Source: Anniella stebbinsi (lineage: Eukaryota > Chordata > Lepidosauria > Squamata > Anniellidae). From it: a stretch of DNA of 64,000 nt. The notes beneath the pieces are model-generated. The model did no database searches and was not told the origin of the DNA. It saw only the letters and a list, made by a program, of their open reading frames with translations. The position numbers were made by a program, and so were the translations under genes. Of this stretch, positions 54,566 to 64,000 are shown in pieces. Each line of letters opens with the position of its first letter. Positions within the stretch are counted from its first letter, which is position 1. The stretch is from contig JARDYH010000001.1 of the NCBI GenBank assembly GCA_029215795.1, positions 296,242,654 through 296,306,653 on the forward strand, given 5' to 3'.

Positions 54566-54670
54566 ATTTATTTCTTACCCGTCTCTCCATTTGGATCGAG
54601 GCGAGGAACAACAGTAAATATAAAATATGATAAAATACATAAAACTGATTAAAAACATGGTACACATTAT
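54530..54670 (-). mobile_element. L2-like LINE 3' end with (AAT)n
   Basis: (ATA)n at 54530-54563, then tttatttcttacccgtctct and ccatttggatcgaggcgagg, the reverse complement of the LINE end at 20890-20972. Confidence 0.8.
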
Positions 54671-54786
54671 TAAGGGTTAAAGTGTGTTCCCTGTGGTCAT
54701 GATCTGGACTGGGTCTCTACGTAGCTCCTTCTTCTGGGAAAGGATTCTTTTGGTGCCAAGTATGCTTTAAAAATGTGTGCTTAGAG

Positions 54787-54922
54787 CAGACTTCTCCAAT
54801 TCAGCACCCTCTAATGTGTTAGATTACAACCCCCTTCATTCTCAGCCAGGATGGCATGCTGACTGGGGGTGATAGGGTTGTAGTCCAACATACCAGGAGA
54901 GTGCCAGGTTGGGGAAGGCTGG
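54787..54922. mobile_element. T-family fold-back MITE
   Basis: Ends cagacttctccaattcagca and gtgccaggttggggaaggct; arms gttagattacaacccccttc and gggttgtagtccaacatacc. Confidence 0.7.
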
Positions 54923-55064
54923 CTAAGAGTAGTGTGTAGTTTGACCATCCAACCTCTCTCCTAGAATCCCCTTCAAACTGACAAGCTTCTCCCACAACTC
55001 TTAAACCAGATGCTGTTAAACCACATGTGGCTGTCTACCTCCTATTAGATTTTTAAGGTTTAGA

Positions 55065-55196
55065 GCAACCTTTCCCAACCTGCCCCCCAGATGTGTTGGA
55101 CTACAATTCTCAACATCTCCTAGTCATGCTGGCTGGTCAGTTCTGGAAGTTGAAATCTAATACTTCCAGAGGGCACCATGTTGGAGAAGGCTGGTC
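55065..55196. mobile_element. T-family fold-back MITE
   Basis: Ends caacctttcccaacctgccc and caccatgttggagaaggctg; arm tgttggactacaattctcaa. Confidence 0.7.
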
Positions 55197-55438
55197 TAAG
55201 GACACCCATGCTGGTTTTAAAAGATATGCAGATATATCCTGACTTGGGTGTTAAGAAAACAAGGAGTGAGGCCACCCCACTACGTTTAGTACCTAAAGTT
55301 CAGCTCATTTGCAAACACTGTCATCCAGGAGTAGAGCAGTCTCACCTGAATAGAAGTTACGTGCAAACTACTTATATTTATTCTCCTTTCACAAGCTCCT
55401 TGTTGTGTTGTACGTCTGTGTGTATATATACTCTTGTG

Positions 55439-55458
55439 CATACACACACACACACACA

Positions 55459-55494
<36 letters not shown>
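55439..55494 (+). repeat. Compound (AC)n(AT)n microsatellite
   Basis: About 11 AC units followed by about 15 AT units. Confidence 0.95.
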
Positions 55495-55495
<1 letters not shown>

Positions 55496-55827
55496 ACTTG
55501 CTATAAAGTTAATATTTCCAGCACAAATAGTGTCACCAGAATGGCATGTGAGATAGCCTAATGTGTAAAAGAAACTCAGTGGTGACAGAAGGGCACTCAA
55601 CACTTGTTTAGAAGCACTTTCATCTGCAAGTAGTACATGGATATCAACAAATGAAAACCATCCCAGCTACTTCCTGATATTGGAAACCCTGGATAGGTTT
55701 ACATTGAGGGTTTGAATGGGTAAGATATGGATATCAATGCACACATGCCTGGATCGTTAGTCCACACTCACTCACTTGCTGGCTGTTCACAATGCAAACA
55801 TGGATGACTGTAAGGCCAACACCATCT

Positions 55828-55971
55828 ATATCAACCTTCCCCAAATTGATATTCTATCTCCAAATGTTTGGGATTTCAAATCCCAATGGCACCAAACAGT
55901 ATGGCAAATTGTTAGAGATGGAGTTGCAGCCCAAACCATCTGGAGGGCATCAGAATGCTAGGGAAAGCTGG
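55828..55971. mobile_element. T-family fold-back MITE
   Basis: Ends tatcaaccttccccaaattg and gcatcagaatgctagggaaa; arm gagatggagttgcagcccaa. Confidence 0.6.
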
Positions 55972-56056
55972 TCTGTGTGTCACTGGCAAGAAATCCCTTC
56001 TATTTCCTTGCTTCAGCTTTCCATACCTCTGGTAGTGCTAGAGCACCAAAGTGACT

Positions 56057-56231
56057 GATAGGAAGATGTCTTATACAGAGTCAGAGCATTGGCCATCTAG
56101 CTCTGTAGTGTCGAGGTCGGTAGCGGCTCTCCAGGATTTCAGGTAGGAATCTTTCCAGCCCTATCTGGAGATGCCAAGAATTGAACCTGGGACTTGCAAA
56201 GCACGTACTCTATCACTGAGCTAACAGCCTT
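56057..56231 (-). mobile_element. tRNA-derived SINE (S type), nearly full length
   Basis: On the minus strand the head is ggctgttagctcagtgatag (A box), then gtcccaggttcaattcttgg (B box), catctccagatagggctgga, tcctggagagccgctaccga and ctgactctgtataagacatc. The best S-type copy in the window. Confidence 0.85.
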
Positions 56232-56569
56232 TTCAACAAAACCATGAATATGTTTTCTTTTATTCCGAAACCTTGCACTGGCCTCTGAAATAGTGTTGAG
56301 CCAAGGCAAGTTTCTCTATAGCTGTAGAAATGACTGAGCTACATCAACATAGCTGGAAATTAGTTCTTATTCTGTGTTCCTGTAGGAACATAAAAGGGGT
56401 TGGGGTTGTTCCCTATCCCAAGGTCACCCCCTTCCAATGTCAACAGGCCCATTGCCCAGATTACATTACTGCAATATGGCATTGACAACAAACCTGAAAG
56501 GAATGGCATGTGACTGTAGCAAGTGAGGGTAAAAGTTGCCATTTTAATATCCTCCTTAATTGTTCCAGG
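56232..56569. other. No recognised feature
   Basis: Nothing supported. Confidence 0.35.
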
Positions 56570-56960
56570 GTATGTCTAAACATTGTCTTTGCCCCGCAGT
56601 GGCTGCAAATCGGCATTGCATCAGTTATATGACACAGTCACCAATTCGCATCCACCATAGGGCAAAGAGAAAAAGCTGGGCACTGCAAAAGTCAGGGAAT
56701 TACCTCAACTTTTCCCGGTGGAGCAAGGTCAGCACGGCTCTTCTGTTCCCGGGTGGAAGGCGAGCTCTAATTGGTTGGTGGAAGCCAGGCAAGGGGCAGG
56801 CCAGGCAAGCCACATGGAGGCTGGAAAGCCCATGCTGCTTCCTTCATTTGGATTACCTGTCACCACCCCGCAGCAGCAAAACCATGGGGCTTAGCAGCAG
56901 CATGGTACCAAAGCAGAGCCCTGAAGGCAGACTCCCAGTTTAGCATTGCTCCATCGGGTG
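56570..56960. mobile_element. R-family element
   Basis: Contains gccccgcagtggctgcaaat, cggcattgcatcagttatat, aaaagtcagggaattacctc, ctctaattggttggtggaag and caccccgcagcagcaaaacc. Shares these blocks with the R copies at 35216, 45588 and 53640. Overlapping frames of 104-134 codons continue past it without support. Confidence 0.55.
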
Positions 56961-57829
56961 CACTGGGAAAGACAGATCCTTCCCTTGCTTGTTCACTCAC
57001 TCACTCACAGTTGCTTGGCCCTCTCAGGGATTTTTTTTTTAATGGGCTCATGGCCAAATGTGCAGGCAAGTGCCAACGGTGGTGAGTCCTGCTTGAGCCC
57101 AGGGTCCCTGACATTTGCTGGTGCTGGGCCTGTAGAGAACACAATCAAAATATATTCAACACCAAGAAGCAGGAAAGCGATGGTGACTATACTTGTAAAG
57201 AATGGACAAGAATCAGGGCCGGTCCAAAATATCTTACTGGCTGAGGTGAAAGATGGTGCCCCCTTCTCACTCCATGTGCAGAAGCTGACTGGACTGGCAG
57301 TTGAATCTTACTTCAACATTTGTTGGGAAACCATCCTCCACCACACCTGAGACAACTGGCTAGTTTAAGGACTGGTTGTGTTGTATCCACAGCTGTCCTG
57401 GAGCAGAAAGGAACAGCTGGGGTGTTCCTGAAGAACAAGACAGGGAACTGCCACTGAAGTCCCCTAGCATTTGCAGCCTTGGACAGTCACCTCACTCTGT
57501 CTAATGGTAGGGCCAGCCCTGACCAAAACATAAGGTCTGAGGAAATAACAAGCATGCAGAAAAAAATTATGCCATAAATTCTTCTTCAAAGTTCACCCAG
57601 TGATCAGAGTGCATCTACTCTGGTAGGGTCTCTCATCACCACTCCTGTCCAAGCTTTTGATATTATGGGGTTGCCAGGTTGCTGTGAGCCACGACTCCTT
57701 TCATTGTACATACATTAAGTATAGGCAGGAACTGTTTGCACAGGATGGGTGAGCCATTGCTTTGGCACACTGAAAAGTAGCCCTGCCTGGTCTGGGCCCT
57801 CCCCAAAACCCTGCAAAAAGCCTGCAGTG
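56961..57829. other. No recognised feature
   Basis: Includes frames at 56946-57350 with no homology. The stretch leads into the CpG island. Confidence 0.4.
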
Positions 57830-58420
57830 AAGTGACGCGCGCGGAGGCAAGCAAAGTCAACCCAAAGGCGTTGTCCAGCCACCCCTCCAGCCTTGGTGGT
57901 AGCGGCTGGACAGTCCGTCGAGGCTGAGCTTTGAAATCCTGGAAACTGCCGCCGCCGCCCTTCCCCTCCCCGCCCTACAGCCTTAAGCAAAGAGTTCGCA
58001 ACGTTTGCTTTTGGCGATCGTCCTATAAGAGCGCGGCTTGCGACCATGCGGAGGAGGAAGGCAGACGTCCAACGGTGGCGGCACCTCGTTCTGCTGCTGC
58101 TCCCCTTCTCCCCGGCAGGAGTCACGTGGAGGGCTGGCTCTTTCCCACTGCTTTTGGGCGCAGCAGCAGCAGGGGAGAGCCCGGTTGGGAGCTCAGCGGC
58201 GTTGCTATTTTAAAGTCAGTTCCTCTCTCCGCCTCTCTTGCCAGGGAGTTCCTCCAACCCCGGGATCAGCATCAGTTTCAAATCTCTGTGCGCCAGGCAA
58301 AGGCTGCACCCGCGTGCCTGTCTGCCTGCCTGCCTGTGGAAGCAGTAGAGTCTTCTCGTAGATAAGATCTGCTTACGAGGAGAGACGCTTCATCATTGAT
58401 TCCCCCACCCCCGTCGCATC
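57830..58420 (+). promoter_or_regulatory. CpG island, likely promoter
   Basis: CpG-dense in a CpG-poor setting and free of recognised repeats: ggaaactgccgccgccgccc, a GC-box-like cccctccccgccct near 57964, tttggcgatcgtcc, agcgcggcttgcgacc and an E-box, tcacgtgg, near 58122. A TATA-like cctataagagcg lies at about 58021, which could place a start near 58050. Unlike the GC-rich palindromic elements elsewhere it has no inverted-repeat architecture. It precedes the candidate first coding exon on the plus strand. Exact start sites cannot be read from sequence alone. Confidence 0.65.
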
Positions 58421-58584
58421 CCCAAGTTCCGCTTGCATTATTACCCCTGCCTTCCGTGGATGGAATCGCCACTAGCATCATGAAATAGTATGTACGGGGC
58501 TATCATGAAGTAGTAGCAGCTCCTTACGAGTATGCTTGCTGCCTGACAAGACGTGGTTGCAGCAGTAGTTGGTTGCCTTCTTGA

Positions 58585-58677
58585 ATGAAACTCGTCACAG
58601 AGAGAGAGAGAGAGAGAGATTCCCGCAATCACGCTACACCAACTTTTCAGCTCAGCCAGCCTCCCAGACTTGGCTAA
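58585..58677 (+). other. Upstream ORF in the putative 5' UTR
   Basis: ATG at 58585 opens a 30-codon frame beginning MKLVTERERERE (from the AG repeat) that ends with TAA at 58675-58677, three bases before the proposed main ATG and in the same frame. Several shorter upstream ATGs precede it (58459, 58479, 58489, and ATG-AAG-TAG near 58504). If transcribed, such a leader would be expected to lower translation of the main frame. Confidence 0.4.
58599..58619 (+). repeat. (AG)n microsatellite
   Basis: About 10 AG units inside the putative 5' untranslated region. Confidence 0.9.
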
Positions 58678-58680
58678 GAA

Positions 58681-58726
58681 ATGGATACGGATGGCATTGA
58701 TCTTCATAGAATACCCCGCCAGACAT
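58681..58726 (+). CDS. Candidate first coding exon, unidentified gene
   Basis: ATG in a good Kozak setting (gaaATGg: purine at -3, G at +4) with an in-frame TAA six bases upstream. It opens MDTDGIDLHRIPRQT plus one base, then meets a strong donor, acat|gtaagt, at 58727-58728. The exon contributes 15 codons and ends in phase 1. The setting fits a vertebrate first exon: CpG island 250-850 bp upstream, repeat-poor sequence downstream. Reading past the donor, the frame continues 50 more codons without homology, so it should be intron. I do not recognise the N-terminus; no signal peptide. The next exon lies outside the window or is not visible. Confidence 0.5.
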
Positions 58727-58875
58727 GTAAGTGCTGTGTAGTTTTAAGGGGAAGGAAGGATGGATGCACAGGAGATCTATACTCCAGGGATGGTATTATT
58801 AGTCCAAAACAACTTTCTTCTGCTTTAGTAATTCTTTCTGGGAAACAACTTAAAGCTCTCTCGGGCTCTCTCTCT

Positions 58876-58988
58876 TAGCCTATGTACACTACTGCTTTAA
58901 AACAGTTTATAACAGTTTTAAACTAGTTAATTATTAACCGGTTTAAAACTGTTATAAACCGTTTTAAAGCAGTAGTGTAGATAGGCTC
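58876..58988. mobile_element. D-family MITE, palindromic
   Basis: Ends agcctatgtacactactgct and agcagtagtgtagataggct, inverted over the whole length through ggtttaaaactgttataaac. Confidence 0.8.
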
Positions 58989-61440
58989 TAACTCTCTGCT
59001 CCTATCAAATATAAAAGTCCTTAATCATAAATGGAAAATAACGATGTTGAAAAGGATAAGAATTACTAAATCATAATCCTCACAGTCAGCTAGGATACAA
59101 GCACAAGTTTTCTTTGCTTTAAAATAAGTGTATGGAACCTTATATCATTATGCAAAGCTCATCTTTATTAATCCACGAGCATTATTATAAAGAGAAATTA
59201 TAGCCAATGTACAATGGCTATGACGTGGAATTATCTGTCTTATACTACTCGTCTGGTATTGCCACAGTATTGACTTTTCTAATGATCACAGAGTTCAATT
59301 CTTAGTGTTTTGGGTATTGTTTAATGTTTAGGGAGTTGGGTTCCAACTTGCTTTCAACTTTACTCCCTTAAATGTGTGTGCAACTTAATTAAAAACAGAG
59401 GCCAAACAGCAGTTTTGTGGAATTTATTGATGACACCATGCATGCACGTGATACCCAGTATAGTCTAGGTTGGTAATTAGTTAAAGATGTAGCAATTTTA
59501 TAAACTTAATAAGAATTTAAGAATGCAAAGTATTTAAAATTTAGCAAAATGAGTCAGTTCTTTGCCTGTGAAGTGGCTAGATGTTAAAACCAGGAGAGTT
59601 TGGAAAAGAGAGGTTGGAAGTTACTCTAAGTTCCCCTAAGAAAAAACTCCATTGGGCATATCGAATACATATATGTTTTTAATGTGCATTTTTGTGGGTG
59701 TTTTCTATGCATGTTCCCATGGCTGGACAACAGATGACATAACCTGTGTCTGTTGTGTGGTTCCATTTGCCTTCTACTTTCAAGGGTATTAACAGAACTG
59801 AGCTGTTAAACTGGGACATGCTGAAATGCAGCACTGTCCAGCTGAACTGTATACAAATGAAGTAAATTTAGAATGGCACAGTGTATAAATTCCATGCTTT
59901 GCAATCAAGATACCAAATCTGACTGTTTGCTTCTAAGAATAGTATGGGGAGCCCTTCCTTTACTCCCTTCGTTAAAATTCCCATGAAGTACCAGTATCCC
60001 AAAGCTGCTTATTAAAACAGCCAGATAATGAACTGAACTTAAGCCCATGTCTAAAAGTAACACTATATGCTCATCAAATCTCTCATCAGCCACAGTGTCT
60101 CATTCAAGGGTAGGGGAGGCAACGGACACTTAGGAAAATTAGCCTGACGTGAATCAGCGGGGTTTTGCACCAAAATATTGCTTCTTTACTGGATATTGTC
60201 ATCTCTGCAAGCTTATTATGATCACTATAAAAAAGAGGGGTGCCACTTAGCTTCATACCAAAGTTTAACACGAAGAAGAGCCGTTAAATAATCTCAGGCC
60301 AAACACAGGAAATAGGTTATTAGAGGGCATTAATCAGTTTGAGGGCTCAGTGTATAAATGTACTAAACAGCATAGAGGCATGTTGGAAATGATCCATCAA
60401 TACATCATTCTACATAATAGACTACTGGAAAACTTTGAGCAAATTAGTAAAAGGAATTTGATTTTTCACTTTTATCCGTGAAAATTAAGCGCTAATGTCA
60501 ACATACAGCTCCGAATGTAATTTTGCTGTTTATATATCTGCTTATATACCCACAGATCTATAGATCCACAAATAATCAGAACGACATGTGTCTGATCTGT
60601 CACACTTACTTCAGTAACAAAAGGGTTCTACAAATGGTCATTTCTTCCACTGTGTACCAGATATTCAAAGTTCGAACCCCACACGTATATGCAGCTCCAG
60701 TTAATTTGTGGAACATACTGCCATGCGAGGTTATATATAATACATGTGCATTTTAAAAGGACCAGTCATATTCCTGCAGGATAGTTCTATATCATTGGCT
60801 GTTAGCCAGTATCATGGCATGCATACTCTTTAATAGAGTGTCCTTAAATCTTAGATTGCTAGATATCAAGTTGATATTAAATAACAGAACACAGTTAATT
60901 CACTTCTGGACTGGACTGGAGATACAGTGCTGATAGAAGCCTAGATACATGGGTAGGCTGTATCACTACTCTTGATTTACTTTCATTCCTTTGATTTGCT
61001 CTTTATCATAGAGAGATTCTGAATAATATTTTGTGATTACCTCAGTGTTTGAATTACAGAGGGGCCTTTGGCTCCTTGGTTTTTGTGATGCATCCCCTTG
61101 GCTACTGTTTTTAGAAGTCTACAGGGAAGGCATGGCTTGGCTGACACTGAGGGAGGTCAGAGGGTGAGCCTTTGTGCCTTTTCCACCATAATCTAAGCAC
61201 TGGATTTCCTTCTCTTTTGCCTTCATAACTCATCAATTAACTGAATCAATTTTAAAAGGGGTAATTTTTGTTCATCCAAGACTAAGCAAGAATTTAATCC
61301 TACTGACAAACCTTGCAACAAACAAATGCCTCTTGGACCATTTTTCCCTGTGCAGGGGAGTAAAATAAACAATAATCCCACTCCTGATTTGTAGTAAGCC
61401 GGTGATTACTTTTGACTGTGGTGAGATTTAACCTCAGTAC
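58989..61440. other. Repeat-poor stretch, probable intron
   Basis: About 2.4 kb with no transposon signature I recognise and no convincing exon. Such repeat-poor sequence next to a CpG-island exon may hold regulatory elements, but none can be named from a single sequence. Confidence 0.45.
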
Positions 61441-61571
61441 CAAGGGAAGGGAACCTACAGCCCTCAAGATGTTGTTGGACTTCAAAGCCCACCATCCCTG
61501 GTTGTTGGCATGCTGGGTGGGACTAATGGAGGCTAGCAACATCTGGAGAGCCACAGGTTTCCCACCTCTGC
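61441..61571. mobile_element. T-family fold-back MITE
   Basis: Ends caagggaagggaacctacag and ccacaggtttcccacctctg; arms tgttgttggacttcaaagcc and ggctagcaacatctggagag. Confidence 0.65.
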
Positions 61572-63439
61572 TTTATTCCATCCATATCCTGCCTTGTAGG
61601 GAGACATGTTTTGAAATATACAGGACTTCTTTCTCCTTTAGAAGCCTTGAACAGGTGCTGGACTACAGCTCTTTTCCTTTTACTGCAGTCCTGGGATGGG
61701 AGAAGGTGCATCTGTTGGATTTTTTCTAAACTACTTAGATTTCCTAAAGGACAGAAACGCCCTTTTGGAATATGGTCACTCTGTGCTTCTGAGTCATTGG
61801 AATTCTCTTTCATGAGTTTGTGGTTTCACTAAGAGAAAGGGTAAATGAGATGACTCCTTGCCTGCTCTGTCATAATCCTTCAAACTCATAGGCATGTTAC
61901 CCTGCAAGGGAAGCATTACTGATATTTCCAGAACTAGCTTATGTTGATTCCCCTTCTGTTTCCTAGTGAGGCTTGAGCGCAGGTGTGAAGCACCAGTTGG
62001 GGGCAGTCCAGAGTCATCTTTGAAAAGGGTAGTATTAATAAACATGGTTTTGTTTCTAAGGGAACTGCATTGTCTGCCCGGTCAGGATACAGACATTGCT
62101 GTCCCTGCGTGATAATTCCAAGACAAGTTTAAAGTCCTGTCAAGTTTGATGGGAAGGGGGAAATGGGAGGTATGGGGAGTTACATGCTCCTCAAACCTAC
62201 TCGCTACTTTCACAGGGCACGCAATGCTGAAGCAGAGAATCTGGCCAGCTTACAACAATGTTCAGTAATGCTTTCAACAAACTGAACCAAACTATCATCA
62301 TTATGACAGGCAAGTTATGTGTGGAGGAAGAGCTTCCATAGATGAAAGGACACAATATCAGGGTGGTGAGCAGGTTTGGCATCCAATGTAATGTTCCCAG
62401 GTGGGGCATTTTACTTTTTGTGATAGCAGCTATTCACTTATATTGGAGAAAGTAAAGGGGTACAGTCAGGATACCATTGAGGCAGACACTAAATCTGCTA
62501 CCTTTCCTTGGTGGGTTCAGCCAATGAGAATCAAGCCTACTACCATCTGCAAAGCTTCACAGTAACTCAGTTCTCGCTGATGAGGTAAATCTGTGTCTGG
62601 GCTGTAACAACTTCATTCAAATAATGAAATGCTCCTCCATACCAAAAATAATTATCCTGTATATAGAAAAATATATGTCAGGAAAAAAGCCTTGTCTTCT
62701 CCCTGTTTTCTACATGTAGGTGTTTGGCTTTTCAAGCATTTAATTGAGTGACTCCCAGGTTTCAGTCTAATATGGTATAGAGCCCGCCTCATTTTACCAG
62801 CTCAATGAGAATTGGGCCACTGTTTTTTGTTTCATGGCTGCTCTAGAGTGGGATAGCATGTAAGAACAGGAATGTTGAGAAGTGGTGACATATATGTAAC
62901 AACCCAGTTATTCCACGGCCATTTGGACATTCTCCCATGTGGTATGGGGGAGTTAGGTTGCCCCACACCATACACACGTTGTGGGGGGAGGGTTGTAGAC
63001 AGGAGCCTGCTGTATAGACACAGGTTCCCCCAGTGATGAATCTGCATACAGCAAACGCCCCTGTACAGACTTCCACTCCCAGCATATGGCCACAGGGGGA
63101 CAGGACTGGCGAGGGCGTGACGGCATGGTCGGAGAGCACAGGCGCACCCTCACGTGACAGAACACCCGAATCAGGCCCAAGCTTCAGCTACACGCCCTTG
63201 CTGACAGTACTGAGTCATTCACAAATTCCTAGAACTGTGAACGCTGCACATCAGAGAAAATAATTTAACTACCGTTTGCATAATTGTTTATCCCGAAATG
63301 CAAGATTGTTTATCCCTGAGGATGAATTACATGTTATGTTCAATGTGCAATTTGCATTTGCATCTTTAAAAAATTCACAGGAGCCATGGAATAGTGTGTT
63401 ATGTCCCATGATTTTCTTTTAGTTCATTTGAATCTCTAA
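61572..63439. other. Repeat-poor stretch, probable intron
   Basis: Frames of 60-105 codons on both strands, none with homology or consistent splice sites. Confidence 0.4.
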
Positions 63440-63521
63440 GGGCATAATCCTATTCATGTTTAGACAGAAAAAGTCCTACAATTTCCAGCATTCCCCAGCC
63501 AGCATGGGAAATTGCACCCTA
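63440..63521. mobile_element. E-family fold-back MITE
   Basis: ggcataatcctattcatgtt, agacagaaaaagtcctacaa, tttccagcattccccagcca, ending gaaattgcaccct. The right arm is shortened. Confidence 0.6.
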
Positions 63522-64000
63522 ATTCATTAATGTTCGGAAATTAGAGGTCCTATACCTTTCAATATCTCACAGATGAAAATAGAGACACTTTGATTTACTT
63601 ATATAATCTCTATCTAGAGCTACCCCCATCCTCACTGGTCACTGAACACACTTCTCTACAATCTTTTCATTTACTTTGCAATAGCCTGTGTTGCACTGGT
63701 TTCTAGAGATAGAAATATATGTTAAAAGGTAGACATTTGTCTCATAACAATAACTGAAGGGGGTATTTAGGGGAAGTGAGATAGATTGTTTAACGCTTAC
63801 CCTACCCAACCCTGTCATTTTAATCCTTTTTTTCTCCAGCCAGATTCCAAGACCAGGAATGATAAGCTAATATGGGGTGACAGGGAGAACAACCCGGGGA
63901 AGGAGAATGTTCAGGAAAACCAGCAGACATAGAAAAAGGTTAATCACCCCTTCTAACCCATGTTTCATCCTCACAGATGCCTCTCACTTTTCCATTTGTG
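63522..64000. other. No recognised feature
   Basis: AT-rich, unique-looking to the window end. Confidence 0.4.

Noticed and set aside
54409..54630. 73-codon frame with an isoleucine run
   Set aside because: The run is the (ATA)n repeat of a LINE tail.
57715..58125. 136-codon minus-strand frame in the CpG island
   Set aside because: CpG-rich sequence lacks stop codons by composition; no homology and no consistent splice signals.
58038..58361. 107-codon plus-strand frame in the CpG island as the main coding start
   Set aside because: Low-complexity residues (Cys, Gln, Ser runs), no homology, and it ends before the exon with the better start context at 58681.

Overview
This window looks like nuclear DNA of a squamate reptile, most likely a lizard. 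It has no bacterial-style gene layout. It is packed with interspersed repeats typical of squamates: L2/CR1-like LINEs ending in (ATAA)n or (ATT)n, tRNA-derived SINEs, a 5'-truncated L1, a degraded endonuclease-type LINE, many short hAT-like fold-back elements, and AT-rich microsatellites. Genus and species cannot be told from the sequence. Repeat families are named here by descriptive letters where I cannot give a database name.

Layout. 0-9 kb: a five-unit diverged tandem array, a hAT-like element carrying a nested SINE, and palindromic 'P' elements. 9-12 kb: an L2-like LINE (copy A) interrupted by an L1 tail and itself sitting inside a CR1-like 3' end. 12-32 kb: mostly unique or ancient DNA with scattered MITEs (including the 355-bp GCGC-rich 'G' family), LINE 3' ends, a tail-to-tail CR1 pair split by a GC-rich palindrome, and microsatellites. 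32.8-34.4 kb: L2 copy B with a 493-codon open frame. 35-46 kb: a CR1-like LINE broken by several later insertions. One is a 1.09-kb CpG-dense palindromic element. Another is a 7.46-kb block holding a minus-strand two-ORF LINE, which in turn carries a G element. 46-57 kb: SINEs, MITEs and one candidate internal coding exon (52298-52417). 57.8-58.7 kb: a CpG island followed by a candidate first coding exon (58681-58726) with a strong splice donor. 59-64 kb: mostly repeat-poor, as expected of a large first intron.

The only evidence for a host gene is on the plus strand: the CpG island, the short exon MDTDGIDLHRIPRQT... with its gtaagt donor, and upstream a 120-bp phase 0-0 exon-like block. I do not recognise the gene. 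One reading is that the upstream exon belongs to a longer isoform and the CpG island is an internal alternative promoter; this is inference.

I found no self-contained novel biochemical system. The most informative material is the dated nest of transposons, the GCGC-rich MITE family whose target-site duplication can be read from an interrupted reading frame, and the fold-back junction at the 5' end of the L1 insertion.
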